A stretch of DNA of 64,000 nt from JAYEPK01 sp048569615 (GTDB lineage Archaea; Thermoplasmatota; Penumbrarchaeia; Penumbrarchaeales; Penumbrarchaeaceae): contig JBLIRK010000002.1 of NCBI GenBank assembly GCA_048569615.1, positions 1-64,000 of the forward strand, read 5' to 3'. The notes below the pieces were generated by a model that was not told the origin of the DNA, did no database searches, and saw nothing but the letters and a program-made list of their open reading frames with translations. This document shows, piece after piece, positions 26,040 to 35,700 of this stretch. The position numbers and the translations under genes are program-made. Positions within the stretch are counted from its first letter, which is position 1. Each line of letters begins with the position of its first letter.

Positions 26040-26588
26040 TCATTTCCCATTCTCGATCCGCACAAGCTCGAGATTCTCCAGATATGCCATGAACTTGGCA
26101 AGCCTGGGGTACAAGGGCTCAACATCCTTGCCGAACTTGAGCTTGAGCCTCTTTCCAATAGCCCTGACATCCCTTTTACCGTCTATCGAATCCCAGACAT
26201 ACCATCCGTAGTAATCCATCCGTACCCTCCGTACGGTCTTCATCTTTATGAAAGAGGCGGCCCTTCTCCACCTGTCGGACCGGTATAGCGGAACAAGCAG
26301 GAAATCCCCATCCCTTTCAAGGCCGGACCTCCTTCTCGGAACGAGATCAAGTAGGTTGACTATCCGCGGATCCCTTCTTGCAGCTTCTTCCAGCAGGGCA
26401 GGTCGGTCATCATCATCAACTTTCACCTTGGAGCTCTCGTATATGCCCTTTATCTTGTCGTAACGCTCCCTAATCAGCTCCTCATCGGTCCTTGCCCACC
26501 AGGGCCTCTCCCTCTTAGGTTTTTCTTTTTTCGGCTCTTCCTGCTTCTTGACCGGTGGAGATAGAGGCCTCTTCATCTTCTTCCCCAT
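26040..26588 (-). CDS. PqqD-like protein with basic N-terminal extension
   Basis: 182 residues. The N-terminal 40 residues are lysine- and proline-rich (KKMKRPLSPPVKKQEEPKKE). The C-terminal 65 residues (VRMDYYGWYVWDSIDGKRDV, RAIGKRLKLKFG, LAKFMAYLENLELVRI) match the winged-helix PqqD fold. In that fold the DGKRDVRxIxxxL segment and the final helix-strand are landmarks. PqqD domains bind peptide precursors in RiPP pathways, but stand-alone PqqD-like proteins also occur without such a pathway. It is the last gene of a unit beginning with the 208-residue secreted protein and the OPT transporter. No radical SAM enzyme or precursor peptide is visible nearby. Confidence 0.7.
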   Translation of the reverse strand: MGKKMKRPLSPPVKKQEEPKKEKPKRERPWWARTDEELIRERYDKIKGIYESSKVKVDDDDRPALLEEAARRDPRIVNLLDLVPRRRSGLERDGDFLLVPLYRSDRWRRAASFIKMKTVRRVRMDYYGWYVWDSIDGKRDVRAIGKRLKLKFGKDVEPLYPRLAKFMAYLENLELVRIENGK

Positions 26589-26605
26589 AGGCTTTCCCCG
26601 CTCAA

Positions 26606-28642
26606 TTACCTCTTTCTGAGGGTTCCTATGATCTCACCGAATGACAGACCTGCAACGTGCTCCCTGATGACCATGTACACTATTAGCAGCATTATGAAGA
26701 GAAGGCCGAAAATTCCGGGATACATGCTGGGAGCCGTGAACACCTTAATGGATCCTATGATCGGTTCGGCAATTATCAAACCTGCAACGATCACACCTAG
26801 GACAGCTTCACCCGCAACAAGCCCAGCGGCAAAGAGCAGACCTTTATTGAAGGTATCTTCCTTGTTATCCTTCACCTTTGCCTCGAGCTGCTCCTTGGAA
26901 AGCCCGGCCGAATCGTACATATTTGTCTTGTTCACAATTATCCTCTCTGAGATCCAGCCCAGGAGACCTCCGATGGCGATGGGTGTTGTCAGGGTGAAAG
27001 GCAGGTAGATCCCTATAGCCACGGCCATGACCGGAAGCTTTCTCCAGATCAGAATGATGGCAAGGACCAGGCCAATAAGGAACATGATGTAGTTGAACTG
27101 CATCCGGAATATGGCATCCACGGTTGATCCCATGATGACCGCCTGGGGCGCAGGAAGTGATTGGCTCCCGATCGTGAATGCCTCTGCAAGCATCATAACG
27201 ACAAAGGGTATGGCTAATGCGCCGACCGCCACCCCTATGAACCTGCCCCACTGGATCTTGATGGGCGTGGCTCCGAGGATCTGGGCTGTCTTAAGCTCTT
27301 GCATTGAATCCCCGGCTATAGCCGCTGAGCAGCAAACCACGGCTGCAACAAGTATCGTGGCTCCCATGGGGTCTTTCAATGCTGAGATGCCTATCAGGTC
27401 GAATCCGAGAAGAACGAACGCCGTAAGGACAAGGGTTGTGATGGTGACGGATGAAATGGGATTGTTCGAAGAGCCGACGATACCCGCTAGATACCCTGCT
27501 ACCGCAGTGAAGAAGAACGTGGCACCGAACATTACTATCGCCAGGACTATGGATGTATGTATTTCCCCCGTCACCCCGAGGTAGATAGCAACCACAACGA
27601 TGAATATTATGAGGAGGTAGATCGGCGATACCGAAAAATCCCTCTCGGTTCGGATCGGGGCGGGAACCGAGCCGCTTACCTTCTTCCCTCCAAGTGTTTG
27701 TTTTATGCTCTGGACCAGAGTTTTCCTCATGGACCACAGGGTGTAGCTTCCACCCGTCAAAACGGCTCCTATGCCTATCCATTTGGTCTCCTCGAACCAG
27801 ACCTTAGTTATCGCTTCGATCCCGTGATAGGTTTTTTCTATATTGGTTATCGGATCCTCGTAGGTCCAGTTGTTGATATAACCGATTATCGGAAGTGCTA
27901 TCACCCAGCCAAGCACCCCTCCGGAGAATACAATGAAGGAGATCTTGGGGCCTATGATGTAGCCGACACCCAAAAGGGCCGGGGAGACATGGACGCCGCC
28001 GAAGAGCTTCAATCGGCTTGTGTTCGAGGGTACTACGCCCTGGATCTGGTCCTGCCAGAGGGAGAGACCTGACCCGGATGCAAGTTTCATGAAGCCTCCG
28101 ATGCCGGCTGCCAGCAGGATGTAGTAGATCCCCCTTCCGCCCTTCTCCATGGCCTTGAGCACCTCCGCAGCCGCCACACCCTCGGGATAGGGCAGGTCGA
28201 GGTCCTCTATGAAGACCTTCCTGAGCGGGATCGTGAACAAGATGCCGAATAGACCGCCGATCAGGGCGATGATTATCATTATCAGAAGGTTCCAGAAATC
28301 AAGCATGGTCTCCCAGCCGGCCCCCTCATTGCCGGGGAGCGAGCGGATAATGAGCATTGCCGGGAAAGTGAATATGATACCCGCAGCCAGTGCCTCTCCG
28401 GCCACGCCTATGTTCTTGGACATGTTGATCTCGAGTATGTTGCCTTTGAACAGCTTCAGGATCGCAAGTGCGAAAACCAGGGAAGGGATCGTTGCTGAAA
28501 CCGTCATCCCGACGAAGAGGCCGAGGTATGCATTCGCGGCGCCCATCACGAGGGTTATGATCACACCCACAATGATGGCCTTGAAGGAGAATTCCGGAAT
28601 ATCCTGGTCTGGAGAGATGTAGGGCTCGAAATCCTGTGCCAC
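26606..28642 (-). CDS. OPT-family oligopeptide transporter
   Basis: 678 residues, about 14-16 predicted membrane helices. The opening DIPEFSFKAIIVGVIITLVM and MGAANAYLGLFVGMTVSATI is typical of the OPT family, as are LPYPEGVAAAEVLKAMEKGG, SSNNPISSVTITTLVLTA and CCSAAIAGDSMQELKTAQIL. These proteins import small peptides (or metal chelates) with protons. The start is GTG 28640-28642, whose ribosome site (GGAGGGGTG) overlaps the stop of the preceding 208-residue gene, a sign of coupling. The PqqD-like gene follows after 17 bases. Confidence 0.92.
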   Translation of the reverse strand: MAQDFEPYISPDQDIPEFSFKAIIVGVIITLVMGAANAYLGLFVGMTVSATIPSLVFALAILKLFKGNILEINMSKNIGVAGEALAAGIIFTFPAMLIIRSLPGNEGAGWETMLDFWNLLIMIIIALIGGLFGILFTIPLRKVFIEDLDLPYPEGVAAAEVLKAMEKGGRGIYYILLAAGIGGFMKLASGSGLSLWQDQIQGVVPSNTSRLKLFGGVHVSPALLGVGYIIGPKISFIVFSGGVLGWVIALPIIGYINNWTYEDPITNIEKTYHGIEAITKVWFEETKWIGIGAVLTGGSYTLWSMRKTLVQSIKQTLGGKKVSGSVPAPIRTERDFSVSPIYLLIIFIVVVAIYLGVTGEIHTSIVLAIVMFGATFFFTAVAGYLAGIVGSSNNPISSVTITTLVLTAFVLLGFDLIGISALKDPMGATILVAAVVCCSAAIAGDSMQELKTAQILGATPIKIQWGRFIGVAVGALAIPFVVMMLAEAFTIGSQSLPAPQAVIMGSTVDAIFRMQFNYIMFLIGLVLAIILIWRKLPVMAVAIGIYLPFTLTTPIAIGGLLGWISERIIVNKTNMYDSAGLSKEQLEAKVKDNKEDTFNKGLLFAAGLVAGEAVLGVIVAGLIIAEPIIGSIKVFTAPSMYPGIFGLLFIMLLIVYMVIREHVAGLSFGEIIGTLRKR

Positions 28643-28645
28643 CGA

Positions 28646-29272
28646 TCACCCCTCCCCTTCATCCGCCGTTAGATCGTAGTAATCATAGTCCATGGTCAGT
28701 GAGAATGAGTTGCCAGTGTCCTGGAAGCCCAATATAATTCCGGGAAGCCTCACGGGCACCCAGTTTCCCGCTGCGTCCATGGAGACGCTTACGGTCCAAT
28801 TTCCGCTACCAGCGTTTCCCTCCTTGAAAGTATCTTTCAGGGTACTTTCCGGTACGACAACTTCAACCTCTATGGTCCCAGGTTGACCTACGACGTTCCT
28901 CCCCACCTGTGAGCTCGTATTGCCGTAGGGATCCGCCACCGATACTGTGAACTGGTCCGGTTCGTTCTCATACTGGAAAACGGATGGTCTCGGCGTTGAT
29001 GATTCATCGGACCAAGAGAGCCTCACGGTCATTGTCGTGATGACCCTGCCGCTCTCTGCAAGAGGATACTGTGCGCTTGCTCCGGTGTTCAACTCACCCG
29101 AATCGCCGGAGGAGCCTGATTGAAGCTCCAGTCCCTCGAACGGGTTCCCGGTATCAACACCCCCTGAACCCGAGCCAGCCGGAAGTTCACCTCCGAAAAC
29201 AAAGGAGGTCAGCATCATAGTGATGAAGACGCCTATGCCCATGAAGAAGACGAGCCTGTCCTTGCTGTTCAT
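28646..29272 (-). CDS. Membrane-anchored exported protein coupled to the OPT transporter
   Basis: 208 residues. The N-terminal helix (LVFFMGIGVFITMMLTSFVF) is a signal or anchor. A Gly/Ser-rich linker follows (PAGSGSGGVDTGNPF), then a single beta-sandwich-like domain of about 130 residues (TTMTVRLSWSDESSTPRPSV, EPDQFTVSVADPYGN, GNWTVSVSMDAAGNWVPV) ending in acidic DYYDLTADEGEG. No enzyme motif is seen. It is the first gene of the OPT unit and ends three bases before the transporter start, so it may be an accessory or substrate-presenting subunit. That role is inferred from position only. Confidence 0.65.
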   Translation of the reverse strand: MNSKDRLVFFMGIGVFITMMLTSFVFGGELPAGSGSGGVDTGNPFEGLELQSGSSGDSGELNTGASAQYPLAESGRVITTMTVRLSWSDESSTPRPSVFQYENEPDQFTVSVADPYGNTSSQVGRNVVGQPGTIEVEVVVPESTLKDTFKEGNAGSGNWTVSVSMDAAGNWVPVRLPGIILGFQDTGNSFSLTMDYDYYDLTADEGEG

Positions 29273-29390
29273 TGGATACCACGCCCTGGCCGAGTAAAGA
29301 GCCCGAAGGTAAGGGATGGGTTATCGGGCATGTGCAATATAAAGGTTCACCGGACCAGGTTGAAAAAGGAGCATGCTGAATGATCCTATA

Positions 29391-32300
29391 TTACTCCTCA
29401 CCGTCCTCCCATTCGCCCTCTACCTCCGTATATTCGATGGACTCGATCTGCGCCATGGCTTTCTTCCTCTGGTTCCTGGCATATACAATCCCGAGAATTG
29501 CCGCCAGAACTACAATAACGATCACGATGATGGCGGCTATCATAAGGGTATTGTCATCTCCATCGGGTGAGGCGGTCCCTCCCGGCTCCCCTATCCTGAC
29601 ATCCTGCTCCCATGTGTCCGCGGGAATCCCACCGGGAATTCCCACCTGGACCCTTATGGTGTAATCCCCCTCCTCCATCGGGGCTGTGAAACCGATGCTC
29701 CAGAAGCCGTCATCATCGACGGTGACCTCCTTAGTTAGCACGCTCTCCCCGTCCTTGATAAGTGCCAATTTCACTATCCATCCCTCGGAACCTATGGCTG
29801 TTCCCGATATGTTAACGGCGGCACCGGGTTCCCAACCTGTCTCATAGGAAGGGATGGACTGCACAGAGCCAAGTTCATGCACCTTGGAGTAGGAGGATGT
29901 TGTGGTTATCTCAAGAGTGAAAGGTTCCAGGAGAGGCTGCCCCTGGAGTCCGTATATCCCGGTTCCTATGGTCAGCCCGTAGCTCGCCTGCGCACCGAGG
30001 TACGGATACAACAATATTTCGGAACTCGTCAGCCACTGGACCTTGATGCCGTTCTCGTCGGGCTCGAAATCCAGAGCCTGCACGAACCTTGTCTTGTTCA
30101 CGGTATGGGAAAGGGAGAGCCTCAGGGAGCCGTCAAGCGGGAAGGAACCCAGTTCTCCGGCATCCGGGTCAACTAGCTCGATTATTATCTCCGGCGGTCT
30201 GGTGGTAAATGTCGTGGTCCTTCCCAGAGGGAACATCGGTATCCCGTCCTCCCTTAAAAGGGAGGTTGAGATCCTGACGTGATAAAGGGTTCCCGTATCC
30301 AGTTCCTCATACGGGACAAAGGTCACGGATGTATTGCCGCCATCTGCCGAGTAGACACCGGTGACGGGTACGCTCGAGCCATCGGGAACAAGAGAGATGG
30401 ACCTCGTCCAATTGTCCCCGGACGGAGCCATTATCGGCTTCATGAAGGTCATCTGGATCTCTGTATCCGGCTCGACAGAGTCATCTCCATCCTGCGGTAT
30501 TATCGAGAACCAACCGGGAAGGAGATCAAGGTCTATGTCCCCCGCCTGATAGACCATTCCCGGTCTGACCTCCATCTCCATTTCATATGTTTCATATCCG
30601 TAGTAGGAGCCGTTGGCGGTCAATTCGGCGGTAAGGGACGGTCCTGAAAGATCGATTGTTATGTTGAAACTCCCTAGGGATGACGTCATTCCTATAAAAG
30701 TACCGAACGAGACCTCGTAATCCTCTATCGCTCCTCCCTCGAAGAGCAGGGAGCCGTTTATGTACGAGAGGGCATAATCGGGTGTCCTAAAGACGAAGGA
30801 GAGCTCCTTCCAGAGAAGTTGAACGGAGCCCGAACTTGTTAAGAGCCCATCGCCTATGACGAGCTCGAAAAACGTCTCCATGGGCAGTGTGATAAGCGGA
30901 TCGACCACATAAGTGAGCTCGTCCTGCTCCCCCGGAGGTGTAAGGTCTATCTTTCCGGCCCTGTCGCCGCTCTCGTCGAGCTCCCAGAGTGTGACGTTCA
31001 GGGAAGAGAAGACAATGGGTTCGGGGACATGGATGAGAAGGTCCGATTGGGGATCCACCGAACCGTCCGGATTTGCATCAACTGCTTCCACCGTGACCGG
31101 AAGTTCATCCTCTGAAAGCGTGATGTTCATGTAGGACCTCTTTCCGGCCGAGACCTGGACGATATCCATCCTTGTGTTGTGATGGTCCGCTCCGATGTTG
31201 GCAAATACCGAACCCGTGGGAACCCTGGGGAACAGGACATTTCCAGAGGAATTTGTGTAAAGGATGAACTCGCCTTGATAGATCTTCTCATCCTCCAGCT
31301 GCACCCATGCACCTTCCAGCGGTTTCTCCCCGGACTTCACGAAAACCTCCAAGGAACCCCAATCCTTCGGATCGATCTCGATCTCGGAAAGGTCCCTGAT
31401 TTCTCCTTTTTCCACATCGACGGACGGGATCACAGTTCCATTGTAAAGATAGCTCTCCTCCACCTCCACCCTGTATGAACCCTTTGGGATCGATTCGAAG
31501 CGGAATCCGCCGGATTCGTTGGTCTTCCTTCTCTGGTCCGAGATTATAATCCTGATATCCTTCACGGGTGTGCTGTCGGAAGAGCTCACTATCCTTCCAA
31601 CGACCTCGCCGGGGGGAAGCTCGGTTCGGAAGGTGCTCACCATAGCTCTCCATAGCGGGTATCCGCCTCCGTCTTCCTTCAGAGGCGTATCGAGCCTTAC
31701 TGCGTATTCCGTATCGAATTCCAGGGGCTCGACCGGATCGATATCGGCCTTCCTGTTCCCGTCCTTGGCCGCGAGGTCGAATTCCAGCTGCGTCATGCCC
31801 TCAACCTTCCATAGCTTGTAATTGGCCTCATTTGTGGTCGTGGTTGGATCCATTACCCTCCCGAAATCCACTGTGATGTTCTTGGTGATGTTGACATCAT
31901 TCCCTGTGGTCACCAGTCTGAAGGGCCAATCCTTTTCGGTCAGCCGGAAGGTGATGAAAGTGTCCCACCCTTCCTGCACGATCACATAATCATGGACCTC
32001 TGTATCCGAGAGGGGTTTGAAATTGAGCTTTGTTACCTTCACGGTCGTATTCACCGATCTTACATTCTGATACGTCACGTTCCCTTCAGGGTCCGTGGCT
32101 TGTGTGAGGGGGAAAGGAGCGGTCGGGAAATCCAGGGGGTATTCCAACTCCACCCTTGCTCCTGGAAGAGGCTCCCCGCTCGTCTTGTTCAATACCTGTA
32201 TGGTGAGGTTGCTCGTCGGGTAGGTAATGACTTCAAGAGAGCCTGCTGGAACATGGGTCGTATTGCCAGGGTAGATATGGGTAGGACAGACGTACAGGTC

Positions 32301-32675
32301 CTTATCCTGGGCTGGCCCCTGATAATAATTGGGGAGTATGCCGACCCTGTAAGGCTGCAGCTTAAGATCCTGGGGGGGTGTTCCCCAGGTATCGGAATCT
32401 ACAGTTATGTTGAAATTACCGGACAGATCTGCTGTGGCGTTAAAGAACAGCTGTGTGTCCGGGGGCTGGGCTTCCCTTCTCATCGTTTCGCATGATACCG
32501 TTATCTGGGTCGTGGCATTCCTGACCTTCCCGGCTATCCATGCATCAAGAGTACCAAACAAATTCTCCCCGCCTTCGACTTCGCGGGTGGCACCCATGAC
32601 CAGGACCAGGGAAGCGGTCAATAATACTGCTGTTATCGCAGTGCAGGCGATCCTTCTTCGGAATTGCTCTTCCAT
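29391..32675 (-). CDS. Giant surface protein: Big_5-like and carboxypeptidase-regulatory-like domains
   Basis: 1094 residues. The N-terminal signal (CTAITAVLLTASLVLVMGA) is followed by alternating modules. Big_5-like domains read as DFGRVMDPTTTTNEANYKLW, AVDANPDGSVDPQSDLLIHV and IPQDGDDSVEPDTEIQMTFM. Carboxypeptidase-regulatory-like domains are seen at VVGRIVSSSDSTPVKDIRII and GSLEVFVKSGEKPLEGAWVQ. A final Ig-like region precedes the membrane helix (LMIAAIIVIVIVVLAAILGI). The cytoplasmic tail is short: two basic clusters, then acidic VEGEWEDGEE. The overall plan is the same as the neighbouring 1240-residue gene upstream on the same strand, suggesting duplication and divergence. Ligand unknown. 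Confidence 0.82.
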   Translation of the reverse strand: MEEQFRRRIACTAITAVLLTASLVLVMGATREVEGGENLFGTLDAWIAGKVRNATTQITVSCETMRREAQPPDTQLFFNATADLSGNFNITVDSDTWGTPPQDLKLQPYRVGILPNYYQGPAQDKDLYVCPTHIYPGNTTHVPAGSLEVITYPTSNLTIQVLNKTSGEPLPGARVELEYPLDFPTAPFPLTQATDPEGNVTYQNVRSVNTTVKVTKLNFKPLSDTEVHDYVIVQEGWDTFITFRLTEKDWPFRLVTTGNDVNITKNITVDFGRVMDPTTTTNEANYKLWKVEGMTQLEFDLAAKDGNRKADIDPVEPLEFDTEYAVRLDTPLKEDGGGYPLWRAMVSTFRTELPPGEVVGRIVSSSDSTPVKDIRIIISDQRRKTNESGGFRFESIPKGSYRVEVEESYLYNGTVIPSVDVEKGEIRDLSEIEIDPKDWGSLEVFVKSGEKPLEGAWVQLEDEKIYQGEFILYTNSSGNVLFPRVPTGSVFANIGADHHNTRMDIVQVSAGKRSYMNITLSEDELPVTVEAVDANPDGSVDPQSDLLIHVPEPIVFSSLNVTLWELDESGDRAGKIDLTPPGEQDELTYVVDPLITLPMETFFELVIGDGLLTSSGSVQLLWKELSFVFRTPDYALSYINGSLLFEGGAIEDYEVSFGTFIGMTSSLGSFNITIDLSGPSLTAELTANGSYYGYETYEMEMEVRPGMVYQAGDIDLDLLPGWFSIIPQDGDDSVEPDTEIQMTFMKPIMAPSGDNWTRSISLVPDGSSVPVTGVYSADGGNTSVTFVPYEELDTGTLYHVRISTSLLREDGIPMFPLGRTTTFTTRPPEIIIELVDPDAGELGSFPLDGSLRLSLSHTVNKTRFVQALDFEPDENGIKVQWLTSSEILLYPYLGAQASYGLTIGTGIYGLQGQPLLEPFTLEITTTSSYSKVHELGSVQSIPSYETGWEPGAAVNISGTAIGSEGWIVKLALIKDGESVLTKEVTVDDDGFWSIGFTAPMEEGDYTIRVQVGIPGGIPADTWEQDVRIGEPGGTASPDGDDNTLMIAAIIVIVIVVLAAILGIVYARNQRKKAMAQIESIEYTEVEGEWEDGEE

Positions 32676-32731
32676 CGGCTCAACCCCATTTTCATGACTT
32701 CGGAATGTATCCCCTCATTAATTTTGAATAT

Positions 32732-32760
32732 AAAAAAAGGGTGGGCTCCTGCCCACCCTT
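32732..32760 (-). terminator. Hairpin plus T7 terminator
   Basis: AAGGGTGGGC (32737-32746) and GCCCACCCTT (32751-32760) pair over ten bases around a TCCT loop. On the minus strand the hairpin is followed by seven T (32732-32738). It lies 20 bases after the stop of the 1240-residue surface protein gene and before the next gene on the same strand. It looks like a bacterial-type intrinsic terminator, which is uncommon in archaea. Confidence 0.7.
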
Positions 32761-32780
32761 GTCGGGTAGCTACAGAGGAT

Positions 32781-35700
32781 CTAATCCTCCTCCTCTTCCT
32801 CGAGCTCTTCCATGTCTTCCTCCTCGTCTTCCATTTCCATCTCTTCCTCCTCTTCCGCCTCCTCTTCCTCATCAAGCTCGTATTGGTCGGACATCTCCTC
32901 GTCTTCCTCGTCTTCCAGCTCCATGGATTCCTGGTCGGAGAAATCGTAGCCGCACTCGGAGCATTCCTCATCGTCGGGGTCCATCATGTTGCCGCACTTG
33001 GGGCACTTGTAGGCCTCTTCCTCGAACTCCGCCCCGCAGTGCGGGCAGACCGTATCATCCGCCGAAACCAGATGGTTGCACTCAGGACACTCGAACTCCT
33101 CCTTCAGCTCCTCCTCGATATCCCTCTTCTTCGACTGGGTGTAGAGGAACACAACAAGGGCTGCGATGATCAGGACGAATATCCCGATTATTATCCAAAT
33201 CCACCAATCGAGTCCCCCGCCATTAACGTCTGGTTGTTCGCCAAGGAGAAGGTTTCTCGTGTATTCGTTCTTCAGGACGTCCTTGGAAGCGTGGTAAACC
33301 TCTATCAGGAGCTTGTAGTTGCCGTACTCGAAATCCGTGAAGTCCAGGTCCACCTGTTTCTGCTCCCCGAGGGCCAGGTTGATTGTCACAAGCTCATCGT
33401 ATTCGGAGTCATCCTGGGATTCCAGTTTGATGTAAACAACTACCTTTATCGGGTAGCCGGCATCGTTCGTCACGGTGACGGTCAAGGGTCCTGCCCTCTG
33501 CGCATCGGAGGGAAGCTCGGGGAACGGCTCCAGATCCCTGTCCAAAACATTGATGGTTGTGAAATAGACGAGGAAATCGGTTTCTATCCTGGCTCCGTTC
33601 GCACCGTACTCGCCGGATTCGATAAGGATGTAGTATTCGGTGACGCTCTCGAACTCGTCATGGGTGATCTCCACCCTCCTGCCCGGATTCTGCCAGTCGA
33701 ATTCAATGTTTCCAACCGGCTCCTCCGTCTCGGCATTGTAAAGCTGGAACGCCGCCTCGATCATCGTCTCGTTCACCTCATACGGTGAAAAGAACAGGGT
33801 TATCTCCTGGTCGGTCTTCACCTCGTCATTTTCAATATCGGCCTGCGGGGGAGTCTGCAGCGTGATGGTGACGGGCAGAAGGGATGTCCTTATCTCTATC
33901 TTCTCTCCCCTCACAAGAGCCGGGAGGCCGTCCGCGGCTATGAGCTCCCGGTCGAACTCACCATCGGGGAAATCGGAAACTGACAGGACGTAATCCTGGT
34001 CGAAATCCAGATCCTGGACGGGATTTATCATCACCACCTTCCCATCCTCCGAGATGTTGACGGCTATCTCCTCCTTCACAGTGGACCTCAGCGTGAAGTT
34101 CTCTACGAAGGTTGATATGTCGTTGTGATTCAGTTCCTTGGAGAAGGTTAGCTGGATATTTCCGCCCGGTACCATTCGGCCCTTCCAATCCTTGGGGTAG
34201 AATACCGAGAACCAGTCAGGCAGCCTCTCAAGCTCGAAATCCGTATTGTTCAGGGATCCGCCCGAAATGAGTTTCTTACCTGGTATCTCATTCACCGATA
34301 GACCCAGTTCGGTCCCGTTGGCTATCACCGATACGCCTGTGAGCTCCACTTGTTCCATGGGAATGTCAACGAGATAGTAACCATTGTTGGTTGTGAGATC
34401 CTGGCCCAGGACATTTCCTCCCTGCATTACCTTGACGGATATCCCTCCAACAGGTTTTTCGTTCACCATGACCCTTCCGTTCACAGCCGCGCTGTCCAGA
34501 GATTCTGTCTTGAAATGGACCGTCACATCCCTCCAGAGAGGATTTAGGCCTGATTGATCGGCCACGTCTTCCTTCACAACAAGTGAGTAATCCTTGTTGT
34601 ATTCCAGATCTGACCTGGGATCGACATACCACCTTTTGTATCCCGTTTCGTTGTAAATGTCAACCGGTACAGAAACCGCTCCGGGTCCAATGATGTATAT
34701 ATTGTCGGAGTTCATCGTATCAATGTTCATATTCACTTTGAAATCAAGGATGAAATTGCTCTCCACATCTATAATGGGAGGAGGCGATCCTGGAATGAGA
34801 TCTATATCGACCGTTCTTCCCCTTGCTTTGATATCGATGGGGAGATTGTTCTCCACCATAGTAACGTTCCTCACCGTACGGTCCTCATCCTCCGGGAAGA
34901 CCTGGAATTGTTTATCATCGTAGTTCGGATAAGTGGCCCTGAACTGGGTGGTGATGTCTTTTCTGATATCGGGGAAATCGACCATGCCCAGGGCATCAGT
35001 TACCAGAGATTCCATCGTGAACTGGTTCGTGATCGTGACTCCCTCCATCGGCTCCTCGTCCTCGTTCATCACATGGAACTCGATGGTTCTAACGGGGTGT
35101 TTGTTCAAGACCAGCCCTTCGATGAGCAGCTCGTCGCCCCTTTGGATGGTAAAATCAACTCCCTGGGGATCTCCGAAATAGAGGTACTGATCTATCGATC
35201 CGCCCGTGTATGTCGCCGTGGGACCGAAAACATAGATCGTGTGAGCGCCGTCCGACTCTATCGTTACGTTGAATTGGCCGTCGACGAGCTCCTCCTTGAA
35301 ATTTGAATCAATGTTGTACAATGAACCGTCGGGTGCAGGGTCCATTGTGCCGTTGATAAGTACGGTCCCGTAGATGAAACCGGGTTTCACATGCGTTGTG
35401 AATGATGATGTGAATGTCCTCCAAAGGATCTCAGTTCCCGTTTCATTCTGGACCCTTGGAGTCACATATATGTTGTATTTGGTGTTGTATTCCAGGTCCT
35501 GCTGGGGAATGAGGTAAACCAGGTCACCGCTGGGATTCCAACTGTAGGAAAGGGGTACATTTCCTCCGCCCTCCTTCTCGAGCCAAACGGTATTCTGGTT
35601 AATTGTTCCCTTCGACATAGGATCGTCGAAGATGACGAAGATATTGGTCTTTGTCTTGTTCGATTCCACCTTGGTCGCCCCATCGCTGGGGCTGAAAGAC

